64,000 bases of DNA. It comes from Delphinus delphis (lineage: Eukaryota; Chordata; Mammalia; Artiodactyla; Delphinidae). Location of the stretch: the NCBI RefSeq assembly GCF_949987515.2, contig NC_082691.1, forward strand, positions 35,834,417-35,898,416, in the 5' to 3' direction. A model generated the notes under the pieces. It ran no database searches, was not told where the DNA came from, and saw nothing but the letters and a program-made list of their open reading frames with translations. Both the position numbers and the translations under genes were made by a program. Position 1 is the first letter of the stretch, and each line of letters opens with the position of its first letter. Shown here one piece after another: positions 23,286 to 35,288 of the stretch.

Positions 23286-24299
23286 TGGTTTGACTTAACT
23301 CTTTTACTCAGAAGGTTCAATTAGGCTAAAAAGAGACAGGGAGAGAGAGAGGAAGTGTTGGCAGTGGGGAGGGGTAGGGCTCGAACATCATGAGGAAGGG
23401 AATGGGGTAAGACAAACACAAGTGAAGAATTAGCAGCTGTGTTTGAAGACGAGGAGACTTATAAGGAGATAATGAAAGGTGAGGCAAAATACAGGTTCAG
23501 TGACCACTGTGGTGGAGCTTGGGTATAGGATGAAAGCATACATTTATCCTTTGGATGCATCAGTCACAAAACCAATGTGACAGAGTTCCAGGGAGCAAAA
23601 GGTCATGAGTTAAGCTCACCTGGTGGAGAAAGTAGTAGAACAGAGGCAAAGTGGAGCACATGGTCCATGAAATGGGCATGCCAATACTCAGCTCTAGCAA
23701 TGAGTGACATTTAGGAATCCAGGCACCGTGCTGTCAGACCTTCAAATCTTTTCAATAGTAGGCAGAAATCTATTATTTTCTGAAATATCCTAATTTTAAT
23801 TATAACCTTTATTGACAAAAAACATTGTATAGGTCAAATAAAACATATATACAAGCTTGACATGACCCACAAACCATCAGTTTGTGACTTCTAGTACTTG
23901 CAAAGAGGAGTTATAGAAGATTTATTTTGTTTTTTAAAAGCACAAGAAGTGACATTTTTACTGCTGCTTTCCTATATAGTAAAAGACGTGATATGACATC
24001 ACATGACACACTTGGGAATTCAGAAGTGGTGATGCTGGCTCAATGAACAACCAGCAATTTTAGCATTTGTACAGAGCATTGCCCAAACTATAGGTGGGTC
24101 AGTAATCCTTGAATATGCTGAGAAAATGTAGCTCCTTTATTCAACCTATAATTAAGCTGATTCTCTTCTTAAACTCCTACCTAATAGGTGGCTGGGAGGG
24201 AGGGGGGAGATCAAACTCTGGCTTTAACCGGTTTAAAACTCAGTCTGATGCACACATGAAAAAAGTCTCTAGGCAGTAAAGTATATGACTACCTTATAT
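23286..24299. other. Unique sequence, partly purine-rich
   Basis: A purine-rich tract lies at about 23325-23380 (gagagagagagg and ggggaggggtaggg). No repeat or exon was recognised. Confidence 0.5.
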
Positions 24300-25205
24300 G
24301 ACTCCTCGGCATGGCCCCTCCCAGCCCCTATGCCAACCCTCTCCCTAAACTGACATCCATACACACACTGGCTATATCTACTTGTTCCTAGCATAATGCC
24401 CCCAACCCACCTGGTTTCTGGGCACCCTGCTGGCTTCTGTTTCTAAACTCCACAGCTGACTAGCTCATTGCCCATTCTTTGGGCCAAGGGGATTTCCCCA
24501 GAACACATGGGCCACCTGATCTTTGCTGACCTTCCCCTCAGTTATAAAAGGTTTCACACTCAGGTCTCTGTGGGTCTCCAGCTGGCCCCTGGCTTGATGG
24601 TCCACTTCAGCCTCTGCTCTGGCTCACCCCACCCCACCCAACAGGCTCACTGGATCTCACCTCAGCAACCAGACCCATGGGTGGCTGGGAGGCACAGGTG
24701 GACCACCAGAACCATGTATGTTGCACTGCCCTCTTACGACCAAGTTGCCCCATGCTGGTGTGTCTCTTGCCCAGTGATCTCTTCGAAAAGGGGAACTGGG
24801 TGACAGCCTACTGTTCTCAGTATCCCAGCCCAACTGTATAACACAACTCCTCTTCGGTCAGCAGACAGGTGAATTAGGGACACATATCTGACTACCTTTC
24901 TCTTCTCATTTTCCTCCATCTCCAATCCTTTCCACATTTCCCCAAGGCCAGAGGGTATTTTCTTCTGCTCTCTACAAGTCATATCTGTTTTCTATCAGGA
25001 AAGTGCCTTGCTTGGACAAGCAGAAGGGACGTCGTATCTACACCAAGGCCCAACTGTATGCATGGGTCCTCCAGGCTGGATCTTTGACATCTTAATGTTG
25101 AAGTGGAACAGAATACTACGATCCTTGCCACCTCCTTGGCCCCATCCTCAGCCTGACTTTTGTCTGTGGCAAAACTTTAGTCAAAGAAAAGCTGAATCAG
25201 AGAAA
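24300..25205. other. GC-richer block, possibly old LTR/retroviral sequence
   Basis: Clearly C-rich compared with both sides. It has a TATA-like 'ttataaaagg' at about 24541 followed by a pyrimidine-rich stretch, and it abuts a probable LTR. A 111-codon frame (24468-24803, +) has no recognisable domain. The block may be a second, older LTR or flanking ERV sequence, but I could not name a family. Confidence 0.4.
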
Positions 25206-25773
25206 TGAGAAAATGCAGAAACAAAGGAAAACAGTCCAACAAGACTAAATAATAATAGTTTAGTCCTTAAACCAAAGTCAAGGACCTTTATTTCCTCTTC
25301 GAGGGCTATCAATATTCTGAGCCATATCCTGTGAGCTGTCTTATAGATACTGAAACCCTCACAGGTTTAAGAAGCTAACTACATGATGACCAGACTGTAG
25401 CCATGACATAAGCTGCCACAATTCTGAAAATCAGCCTCAAAGAAATGCAAACAAAGAGACCCTGGAAGTGAAGACTAACTGTACCTAAAACAATCAAGAT
25501 GACGCTGGTCAGACCATCACACGACCAATTTCAAGATGACTGCCAGAGCTGACTGTGCTGTTTCTACATGTAGCCCCCTCCCTCCAACTATAAAACTCTT
25601 GATCACTGGTTTTCAGTGGGGGGAGTCGACCTTTGGACAGGAGTCTGTCCTCCCTGCGCCCCCTCCCCAACTGGTTGCCAACATCTAAAGTAAAGCAAAC
25701 TTTCCTTTCCACCAACCTTGCCTCTTTAATGGCTTTTGAGCAGCGAGCAGCCGTACCCACACTTTTGGTTACA
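25206..25773 (+). mobile_element. Probable solo LTR of a class-I endogenous retrovirus
   Basis: The right part has LTR order: a TATA-like box (tataaaa, 25589-25595), a C-rich U3/R zone, 'aaagtaaagcaaactttcc' resembling a gammaretroviral poly(A) region, then 'cctctttaatggcttttgagcagcgagcagcc' and an end at 'ggttaca'. The left limit is uncertain: 'tgagaaaatgcag' at 25206 starts with TG but has no matching TSD. An alternative TG at about 25099 is preceded by 'atgt', the same four bases that follow the right end (25774-25777). No gag, pol or env is present. Confidence 0.6.
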
Positions 25774-28700
25774 ATGTGAGCTGAAGAAATCGGGACAATC
25801 TTCTTTTCCCCCAAACTCGGCTCTCAAGAATATTATCTTCTTGCAAAAGTGTAGCTAAATATTGCTTAAAGTCTCTCTCTCTCTTTAGAAATGTGTCTAA
25901 TCTACATACCACCCTCCATCTCAAGCCCAATCTCAGAGACAGAGAAATGCTCAAATGTAGTATGCATAAAAGTCATGTATCCAGAAATACAAAAGGGAAA
26001 ACCATATCAGAAATTTTAAAATATGACCTGTGTTACCTAACTTTTGTGGAGAACAACAAAAATCAAAATTAAGTGAAGCTACGTTATCTTCATCCCAAAT
26101 TTACTAAACCTCTTTTGCAAATCCTGTTTCTCCACTTTAATTCCAAGGCAACTTTTAAACACTCAAGGCTTACACATTGCAGGTCTGATATAAATATGCC
26201 ATGAACTTTTTCTGATACGAGGAACACAGATTCTGAGGCTTTCAGACATATTGAACAATTTATCTTTTCACTCTAACTAATTTCTACTCTCTGAATCTAG
26301 AAGGCCCTCAAAACACAAAATGATTTAATACAAATGATGTAATGCCATATATATATTTTAGGCTTTTCCTTGCCAAAGTTCCATTTAGAAAAAAAGGAAG
26401 AAGAAAGAAAAAGAAATTATTCTCAGAAGACACTGCACATGATGAAAGCTATTTACATCCCTCCACTCCTCCATTGCTCACAATGAAAACCTCCTCTTAA
26501 AAGCTTGTCAACAAATCTTTCAGTACGGTATAGTAAAGAATCCTTGTTTTTAATGTGTCACGGTTAATAACAATGCTTGAATTTACTGCCTTCATAAAAA
26601 ACAAATATTCTTTGATTATGTAAACAAAATCAACATTTGAACCCCAGTGTTTTTATGTTGTTTCAGAAATATACAACAAACCAAGATTATATGTTGAAGG
26701 ATTTGAAGTTAATGTACTTCATTCAAGTCCATTCACGTATAGATATTGATTAGGTAATTAGTGTATAATCTATACTAATTTAAAGATGTAGATTTATCTT
26801 CACAGTGCTATGTAAAATCAATTTTATTTTTAAAGGAGAAAAGAAAACACAATTTCTCTCAATATTCATCCCCCCAAACTTAACAAACTGTTGTTGAAAT
26901 GAAAACTGTGATGTTATGAAGAACTGTAACTACTGAATGAACATAAAAATAGAAAATAGCAATGTTTAAGACGTTTGCTGTTCTTATTTTAGAAGATGAC
27001 TACACAAAGCCAGCCTAAAGAGGGGGATAAGATTTCACATTTTATTGGCGTTTAGGGAAACTTTATACCCTGTCTCTGGAAAATCAGAAAGGGAAGTGGT
27101 TATAAGGAATCCACATAATAACGTATGGGAAAGCCAACTAGAATTTACAAGGGAGGGGACTCTGCTGGTGAATCAAAGAGCTGCCAAGTCACATGTTGCA
27201 CAATTTATTAATCATGAGCTGCTCCACCAGCCAGCAGTTTTCTCCATGTTCTCCTCATTTATGACTCTATTCCCACTAAGCCACTAAATTATTTTTGGTG
27301 CAAAATATGTGTTATGAGTGAAAACACAACACAGGACAAAATGAGAAGAAAGTAAACATTTGGCAGCTTTCGAAAGCAGGTGGAATGGGTCCAGATTGTA
27401 CACTGTCTACATTTTGAGACTTCGATTTTGTCCAGGGAGTATTATTTTGTTAAATGCTACACAAGTCTGGGTTTGGTCTTCAAGGAACATGGACTCAGCA
27501 CCGTTCGAAGTCCAATTACTGGGGATCCACTGGCACTAAGAAATGGTATGTGCCCTTGACCCTGCTCCAGGTTCCCAGCTGTGACTCCAAGTAAAGGAAG
27601 TTATGGTAGTCACTGACAGAAAGGATTTTTCTAAAAGAGCTCTTAAAGACTTTACTCACTTTGAAAAAGGCTAAATGTTATATATTCTACCTGTGCATGA
27701 ATTTCTAATTTTAAAAAGTATATAAAGTTACCTATATAATCTTCATCTTTGAGAAAAAAATATCTTTATGTATGGCCAATATTTTAAGATATTTAATCTC
27801 TTAAATGCATGAGAGTCTATAAATCTGGATAACAGAAGAGGTTTGGCTTGGGGTGTCTCACCCTGCATATTAAGATGCTGCTGACTATGGTAATTTGGGC
27901 TAAGCTGATGGCGGTGAGGAAAATCCTAATAACTTATCTATACCTGTTCCTCTAAATGAAATGCAACGGATCAAAGAAACATCATCTTCCTTCCAAGCAA
28001 TATCAAACACCTTTTGCCCCATGACAAGCCTGCATGCCACTGTGTTTTTCAGTTTTAGTGAAGAGAGCTATGGAAAGAGATGTCCATCTCTCCCTACACT
28101 CACCAGAAAGAATATTTTTTAAACATTCTGAATTATCACTGTCTGCCTAAGTAAACACAGAATATAGAGAGTTCATGCAGGCAAAGACAAATGTAGACAC
28201 AAAGTAATCTATGCCCTCACTGCTGCTTGGCAATTTTCACTGCATCTCCTCTTGCCATCACATTCCTTAGCAGTACTTGCAGATGTTATTCAGACCCCTC
28301 TAGTTCCCTCTCCATGTCCCTTCATTCCCAGAAAGGAAACCTCACTTGTTAGTTTACTGCAGTGTCTGAGCCCAATCAAATATACTACCTCAAATACCTT
28401 CTAAAACCCTCCTTATCTTTATCTATCTTCTCTTTCCTCACTGCTAATTACCATGCCAACCTACCATAGCAAATGTCCCCGTCTCTGGCTTAGCATGCAT
28501 CCCTTCCTCCGTCTGGAGGAGTCCTGAACCATCTTCACTTCTGTTTTGCTTCATCACTATCTCTACTTCTGCTGACCAATGCCCTTTATTCACAAATGTA
28601 ATCAAGCCATCTTTGTACACAACACCTCTATATACCCACTCCCTAATCTCTTGAGTTTTTAAGATTCATAGAATCTTAGACTTCAAGAACATTAGAGTTG

Positions 28701-28959
28701 GAAAGAAACCTGAAAATATGTGTTCTTAACTAAATCATGTTACAAGTAAAGGGAAAAGCTCATGTCCTTTTTCAGTCTTTCCTCTATGCACACAATTTTA
28801 ATATATCCATTCATTCAAAAGTAATGAATGACTCAATTACTTTTTCTTAGTCTTTTATCTTTTCTGGCTTTGCTATTTTGGGTAACTATTCCTTCTCAGA
28901 GAAGTTATTTCCTCCCAATCACCTACAGCCATAAACTCATTCCAACACACAGACATCTA
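25774..28959. other. Unique AT-rich sequence
   Basis: No transposon was recognised over about 3.2 kb. A good C/EBP-type site (ttgcacaat, 27196-27204) lies within a stretch (27030-27290) open for 80 codons on the + strand, with no recognised product. Around 28670-28720, 'agaatcttagacttcaagaacattagagttggaaag' resembles an old mammalian repeat of uncertain name. Confidence 0.5.
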
Positions 28960-29520
28960 GGAACATCCCAGATCCACACAGCCTTCCCATCAAGGGTTTA
29001 ATCCAAACTCCTAGAACTGTCCTTGACTCCGTCCTTCCTTTCATTTTTACTTTAAAAACAACCTGAAATTGCATACGTCTTCTTCCTTTTTTCTATTGCC
29101 CCTTTGTGGCTTTCATTTTCTCTTCATGAATTGCTACAATAGGCTCCAAAACAGGATCCTCAGTCATTTTCTATCCTCCCCAGTGAAATTCTGATATGGT
29201 CAGTTCACCCTTAAAACCATTCTTAAGCTTAGAGCTCCAATCCCTAATGCAGTTGCCAACCAAATAAACTACAATGCCTAGCATTCAAAGCCCCTTGGAA
29301 TCTGGTCCCAATCTTTATTGCAAGTTCATCATTCACTACTCTTTTTTGGAACCCTATATTGTAGTCAAAATGAGGGCCGGGATGCTCTCTAAATATATTC
29401 CATGCTTCCTGCCTGTATACCATGACACACTTTGTTACGTTCATCTCTAGTTTCCTATACTTCCCTCCTTCACCAACATCTCTGTCAACTAAAAGACTCA
29501 TGATCTGGCAAGGTGAACCT
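28960..29520 (+). repeat. LINE-2 ORF2 relic
   Basis: Read in order: 'gctccaatccctaatgcag', 'acaatgcctagcattcaaagccccttggaatctggtcccaat' and 'catcattcactactc' match the L2 segment 'ctcagcatggcattcaaggccctccatgatctggcccc...'. An antisense 85-codon frame (29244-29501) is a by-product. Decayed beyond coding. Confidence 0.65.
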
Positions 29521-29949
29521 CAAGGAACATCACTCATGCAGTCCATCCGGAACAAATAGAAAAGGATTTCTCTATTCACTGTGTATTCTTGTTCAATGTC
29601 ACCTAGGATATTCTGTCTCACCTTAGAGAGTCTTCAATCCTTGTATCATTCCTTCCCTGACAGTAAAATTTTGAGGCTCAGAAATGTTTAATTTTGATTC
29701 TTTCAGAACTCTTACCATAGTGGCTTTTTTTAAGGTATTCAGCTATAGATTTAGGTGTTGCCTTACAGGTTCTAGAAAACTCAACATGTTTTAGACTAAA
29801 CTCTCCCCCTTTGCCCCAACCCCAACTCAGTCCCTCACTACACTTTCTCTATACAAAAAATTCCCTACACTGGGCTAATGGTCCAACTAGTGACTCAGTA
29901 ATCTAATTCAAAAAGCTGCAAGTCTTAAATTTCTCACCTTTCAGTATAA

Positions 29950-30830
29950 TTCCCACCAATCATTTACACTGGTAAACAAGTCTTATTGATGTTCTCTTCA
30001 AAATTCCTTATTAATCTCTCATTTCTTTCCATCAACTTGCCTCTGTCTCTCCTCCACATTTCTTACCTGGACCACTGCCATAGCCTGGAAACTATGTCTG
30101 ACTTCTTTGTAACCTGTCCTCCACACTACCAGAGTAATTTCTCTGAATGACAAAACTGATCATTTTCTTCTCCTTCTCCTGCTTTTTTTTTTTTTTTAAA
30201 AAACCCACATTTGTTTATTTATTTATTTTTGGCTGTGCTGGGTCTTGGTTTCTGTGCGAGGGCTTTCTCTAGTTGTGGCAAGCAGGGGCCACTCTTCATC
30301 GTGGTGCACGGGCCTCTCACTATCGCGGCCTCTCGTTGCGGAGCACAGGCTCCAGACGCACAGGCTCAGTAGTTGCGGCTCACGGGCCTAGTTGCTCCCC
30401 GGCATGTGGGATCTTCCCAGACCAGGGCTCGAACCCGTGTCTCCTGCATTAGCAGGCAGATTCTCAACCACTGCGCCACCAGGGAAGCCCTCTCCTTCTT
30501 CTTTAAATTTTCCCAGACTCTCTAACCTACAGAGGCCCTAACCTACAGAGGAGTGTCCAAACTCTTTCTATGGCTTGCAAAGCCTTTCAAAATCTGGCCT
30601 CTAACTTCCTTTCCAGATTCATTTTATGCCACCAGTATACATAAATCACACAAACATAAAAAAAGCTTTGAATGCCATTCCCACTTGCTTAAGTAAAGTC
30701 TGTTCATTCTTCAAGGTTCAATTCAATCCTCCTCCTAGTACATATCATAAGGCATTTGGTGTCCTTTCTCTGTCAAATTATATAGTAACTATGAGTTTGT
30801 CTATTTTCACCAAAGAATGAGAAATCCCTC
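29950..30830 (+). repeat. LINE-2 ORF2 3' relic, split by a SINE
   Basis: Left part: 'cttacctggaccactgccatagcctggaaactatg', 'gtcctccacactaccagagtaatttctc' and 'aaaactgatcat'. Right part after the SINE: 'gtccaaactctttctatggcttgcaaagcctttcaaaatctggcct'. Together they follow L2 in order. A tandem duplication of 'ctaacctacagagg' lies at 30522-30551, just after the SINE. Confidence 0.8.
30182..30490 (-). mobile_element. Long-form CHR SINE, antisense, in LINE-2
   Basis: Begins with a T-run and 'tttatttatttttggctgtgctgggtcttgg', the reversed 3' segment of the long form, and ends 'ccaccagggaagccc'. The flanks share 'tctccttct' (about 30169 and 30491), a TSD in L2 sequence. Best matched by the + copy at 11404-11706. 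Confidence 0.93.
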
Positions 30831-31680
30831 CCCAAACTGAAATACTGTTAGATTTTGGTTCATATTCATAGAGCCTAATGAACTACATGGACTAATATAA
30901 TAGTTGTAGAATTAAAAATACATGAATTAATTACAAGCATACAATAATTTAGCTCTGATTTATATCAAAACACATGGTACTTACAATATCCCTTTTATAA
31001 ATCCAAAAACAAATAAAGCTAAATAATATACTATTTAGGCTTACATATTTAAAAGTAAAAAATAAACAAGGATACATTAAACACAAATGTAAAGATAACT
31101 GTCAATTCCGGTGGGAGCACCAGGAGAGATGGGATAGAGGAGCAACACAGAAGTAGATATAACATACTGTTAACCTGCTTCTTTGGCTGCGTAGTAAGTT
31201 TACCAGTAAGTTTACCGATGTTCATTTCATGTTGATTAATTATGCTATTTAAAATGTGGCCATTCATAAATCAAGAATGACAGAGTGTCATTAACCAAGG
31301 ATTGTGATTAATCTAATTTCATGGAGTGTCCAGAAACCACACTGGGCCTGATATTTATTTGGCTACTAATTAACAACAACAACAACAACAAAGCCTGCAA
31401 CTGTTATTATTTAGATCTTAGTAATCATACTTTTATAAAAAGAGGCAGCTGGATCTTTCCACTATATTCTTTTTGATCTATAGTGCCATGGGGAAAAATA
31501 TAAAAATATGACAGAACATACAGACCACTACAAATGTGAACAAGTAGGCAAATATATCTACCCTAATATTCAAATTTGTATGTGGAGCTTTAATTACAAA
31601 ATGGATCATTTCCCTGAGGAAAAATAACTGCAGTAGAGAGAATAATCACAGAATACTCATTCTCCTTGATACACTGATAA
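30831..31680. other. Unique AT-rich sequence with two small repeats
   Basis: Contains a perfect tandem pair of agtaagtttacc (31193-31204, 31205-31216) and an (AAC)n run (31372-31391). No exon or named transposon was recognised. Confidence 0.55.
31372..31391 (+). repeat. (AAC)n microsatellite
   Basis: Six to seven AAC units without interruption. Confidence 0.9.
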
Positions 31681-31800
31681 GATTCACTCATTCAGTCATC
31701 AAGCATTTATTGAGAAACAACTTTATTCCAGGGTACACCAGACATGAGGGATACAGAGATAAATAAAACAAGGCTCCTGACAAGAAAAAACATACAGAGG
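31681..31800 (-). repeat. LINE-2 relic, reverse
   Basis: 'cactcattcagtcatcaagcatttattgagaaac' followed by 'ggatacagagataaataaaacaaggctcctgac' is the reverse L2 pattern 'ttcattcaacaaatatttattgagcacc..ggatacagcagtgaacaaaacag'. Confidence 0.65.
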
Positions 31801-33202
31801 CCAAGGCTTCCTCCTTGTGTCACACTTACACTTCGGAAAACTGACTTTTCAGCAACTTGATAGCGTGCAATTCACAGAAATAATTTACTCCTGAATCTAG
31901 TTCAAGGGGAATTGTGGAAAATTTCAGAAATATTTCTTTATATCAATTTTTTATATCAATTTTTTAAATGTATTGTTTATGACACCTTAATTCCCAAGAG
32001 ATGAAATTCTTTTTTTATTCTCTAACACAAAGTTTGATCATTTTTAATCTATAGGTTGACTTCTTGGAAAATGAATACTAATTGCAACAGTAGCAATTAT
32101 ATTTTTAAAGTCTTATTATTCAGTAAATTATAAATGGGGTATTATATAATTTTATTTAAAATGAAATAATAACTTTGGTCCATTGTATAGTGATTTGGCA
32201 GATACTGTTTAATATCATGTGAATCAAATGTAAGTACTTACTCTTTGTTTCTGTAATTTTATAGTAAATATTTATAGACCTTTTAGAGATACGCACTTTA
32301 CACATCAATTAACTGTTTATGGGTCACACAGAAGAAACAAAAACAATTCAGATGACAGTGGCATAAAATATATGTACTTTTGAAGATCAGAAATGTGAAA
32401 AAGTATAAATAAAACTCATTATAGCTTTTATACAGAGCAATATTACCACTGGGTAATATGCATGTGGGAAATGTAAGTTGTGTCTAGTATACTGAAGATG
32501 CAGCTCAGCATTGTTTAATGGTAAGTAAAGAAATTGAAGGATACAGTGACAAAGTAGAAATTTGAGACTAAGGTAAATTTAAAATGCTGAGTCTTTTTAC
32601 TTTCATTTTACTAGTATTCAACACATATTTCACAATTACCATATGATTCACAGGTGACACGTTTGGAGGGGGGAATCCATGCTTAATAGATGAAAAACTT
32701 CTATATATATAATACTACAAAATCTACTTATATATAACATTACTCTTTGAAGTGGAAAGTGTAGTCTAAGTCATCTAAGTCATCAAAGCTTCATAGAAGG
32801 AGAAGAAAAATAAAAAGAGGAAAGAAGGGAATGATAGTTTTGTTGTAAGGATAAGCTTATGAAATTTCAGTGATTTATCATAATGGAAAGGCAGTAAGTA
32901 AAGAGAGGAAAATGAGAGCTTTAGCAGAAAGTACTCAACATAAAACTTCAAAGAAACTTTCCATAATGTCTGTTATCCTACTTATAAAGAAAAAAGAACA
33001 GAAAATAGCCATCCACTTAAATCTAAAACAAATGGTCATTTATATGGCATAAGTACCCTTCGTCCAGGCAGGAGGGTCAAACCTTACAAAAGAAAGAGGA
33101 TAACAATTCCCTCTTTAGGACACAAGGAAAACTAGATTTCATGGTTACATTTTCTAATGTTAAAAATGGAATATCCAGGCTTCACTATTCTAAATTCTCA
33201 GG
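31801..33202. other. Unique AT-rich sequence
   Basis: No gene or transposon was recognised. A direct doublet 'tatcaatttttt' occurs at about 31942-31965. Confidence 0.55.
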
Positions 33203-33417
33203 GTTTTTTTTTGTTTGCTTTTTTGTGGTACGCGGGCCTCTCGCTGTTGTGGCCTCTCCCGTTGCGGAGCACAGGCTCCAGATGCACAGGCTCAGCGGCC
33301 ATGGCTCACGGGCCCAGCCGCTCTGCGGCATGTGGGATCTTCCCAGACCGGGGCACGAACCCGTGTCCCCTGCATCAGCAGGCAGACTCTCAACCACTGT
33401 GCCACCAGGGAAGCCCC
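33203..33417 (-). mobile_element. CHR-type SINE, antisense
   Basis: Standard short form. The reversed tail is interrupted (ttttttttgtttgcttttttg). I see no convincing TSD. Antisense frames across it are long (up to 129 codons with flanks) but are simply SINE sequence. Confidence 0.93.
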
Positions 33418-33559
33418 CAATGTATGTAAATCATATGTCAATAAACCTGACTTTTAAATTTAGAAAAAAAAAGGGAGGCCAAATTCGCTATAGATTAAAG
33501 GCTGCTCTGGTCCTGCCTAACAAAGCTTAAACTCAATCCTTTGGAATATCAAATTATTT

Positions 33560-34035
33560 CTAAGTTCCTTAGAAGAATCCCAGAACCAAGCCCATACATA
33601 TTTAAAAAAATACAAAAAAACCAAAATTAGGCTCTAATATAAAAGTATCAAAAATATAATGACTAGCATCCAATCAAAAATTTCTAAGCATTCTGATAAG
33701 CAGAAAAATATGACCAACAATAAGGAGAAAACCAGTCAATAGTGGTAGATCAAGAAATGACAGAGATGATGGAATTAGCAGATAAGGATATTGAAACAGC
33801 TGTTACAAATACATTCCATATCTTTAAGAAATTATGGTAGAGGAAAGCAAGAGCCTGATAAGGAAAGGTATGGACAATATAAAAATACCCAAATCAAACT
33901 TCTAGAGATAAAAATACAATGCCTCAGAAGAAAAATACACTGGATGGCATTAATAAAAAATTAAGTACTGTGCAAGAAAATGATAGTAAACTTGGAATTA
34001 CAGTAAAAATACTAGAAGCTATCAAGATACATTTT
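33560..34035 (+). mobile_element. Ancient LINE-1 fragment (5' UTR/ORF1 region)
   Basis: 'gatgatggaattagcagataaggatattgaaacagctgttacaaatac' and 'cactggatggcattaataaaaaattaagtactgtgcaagaaaatgatag' match the 5' part of old mammalian L1M elements, where these precede and begin ORF1. Heavily mutated, with no open frame. Followed directly by a younger L1 3' end. Confidence 0.75.
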
Positions 34036-34052
34036 ATCTTATTTACTTCTCT

Positions 34053-34207
34053 TTGTGGGGAGGAATAAATTAGGAATTTGGGATTAATAAATACATACTA
34101 CTATATATAAAACAGAGAAACATCAAGGACCTACTATAGCACAGGGAACTATACTCAATATCTTGTAATAACCAATAAAGGAAAAAAACCTAAAAAAGAA
34201 TATATAT

Positions 34208-34242
<35 letters not shown>

Positions 34243-34327
34243 TATATATGCATGTATAATTGAATCATTTTGCTGCACAGCTGAAACACTGTAAATCAAC
34301 TATACTTCAATAAAAATTAAAAAAAGA
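34053..34327 (+). mobile_element. LINE-1 3' end with AC expansion
   Basis: 'gggattaataaatacatactactatatataaaacagagaaacatc', 'aaggacctactatagcacagggaactata' and 'aatcattttgctgcacagctgaaacactgtaaatcaactatacttcaataaaa' are the 3' UTR. An (AC)n run at 34212-34238 expanded inside it. The 5' boundary is approximate. Confidence 0.88.
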
Positions 34328-34957
34328 ATATTATTTTAAATGTGAATTGGGCATTTTATGCATTGCTATTTCACCTTATTTTGTCAAAGCATATTATGCA
34401 TATCAACTCATTTGATCATCTTGACAATGCAGTGATGTGCTTTGTTATATTACAAATAAAAGCACAATGACAAAAACATTAAATACCTGACCTAAGAACC
34501 CAAACATGTCAGAGACACAGCCTCTTCAATACTACTGAAGGTCTTCTAACTGTTATTTTAAATCTTTTTTAAGAAATTAATTATGCTGGTTTATGGAAGC
34601 TTAAGCTTTTGGAATCAGTAGACCCAAAAGTGTATGGCCATATGGAAGCCAGAATCTGGGCATCCCCACTTGCCACATTTTGAAAAGGCCTTAAAGTGTC
34701 TCCCATTACCATCAGGGAGAATTCAGATGAATTCATTCAGACTTTGATTACTAACACAGGAGACTTGCCTTGGGAGGTCACCTCTATCTTCATCTTGTGA
34801 TTCAGTGTCATGTAACATCCAGGTCAACCTCTTAGTATTTGTGTTCTCCCTCATGCTAGCATCAGATGATCACACAACTACAAAAATTATGCAGACAGTA
34901 CATACTGACTATAGAAACATGAAAATCAAAATAGATCAATCATGATGCTTAGAATAT
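34328..34957. other. Unique sequence
   Basis: No recognised gene or repeat. Confidence 0.5.
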
Positions 34958-34958
34958 A

Positions 34959-35150
34959 CAGCTGACCTTTGAACAATATGGAGGTTAGGGGCACTGATCC
35001 TCCACACTGTTGAAAAACCAAGTATAACTTTACAATCAGTCCCAACCTTAGATCCTGTAGTCCTGTAATACTGTTGTACGTATCTAATGAAAAAATCCAT
35101 GTATTAAGTGGACTAGCCAGTTCAGACCTGTGTTGTTCAAGTATCAACTG
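34959..35150. mobile_element. Tigger-type MITE (MER2-like)
   Basis: Starts 'cagctgacctttgaacaatatgg' and ends 'tgttgttcaagtatcaactg', an imperfect inverted repeat of the MER2/Tigger type (CAGTTGACCCTTGAACAAC). TA dinucleotides flank it at 34957-34958 and 35151-35152. The internal text ('gaaaaaccaagtataact', 'aaaaaatccatgtattaagtgg') also fits. Non-autonomous and old. An antisense 115-codon frame over it has no meaning. Confidence 0.85.
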
Positions 35151-35288
35151 TACCTTGAAAGCTTCACCATAAGCAAGGTGGTATAATGTGCAAGTATTAC
35201 TTAAGTTAAGCCAACTTCCAAGTGCCCACCAAGAAAGCATTTGTGAAAAGTGGTCAACCGACATGCTAATCAAGAATACCCAGTCTAA

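Noticed and set aside
24468..24803. 111-codon frame in the GC-rich block
   Set aside because: GC-rich sequence has fewer stops; no domain recognised; the block is more likely retroviral or LTR-like.
27196..27204. C/EBP site ttgcacaat as an enhancer
   Set aside because: A single 9-bp match with no second supporting motif or gene start nearby is too weak to call.
33141..33530. 129-codon open frame
   Set aside because: It is the antisense frame of the SINE at 33203-33417 plus flanks.
34959..35150. Short conserved regulatory palindrome
   Set aside because: The inverted ends and flanking TA are explained by a MER2-like Tigger MITE.
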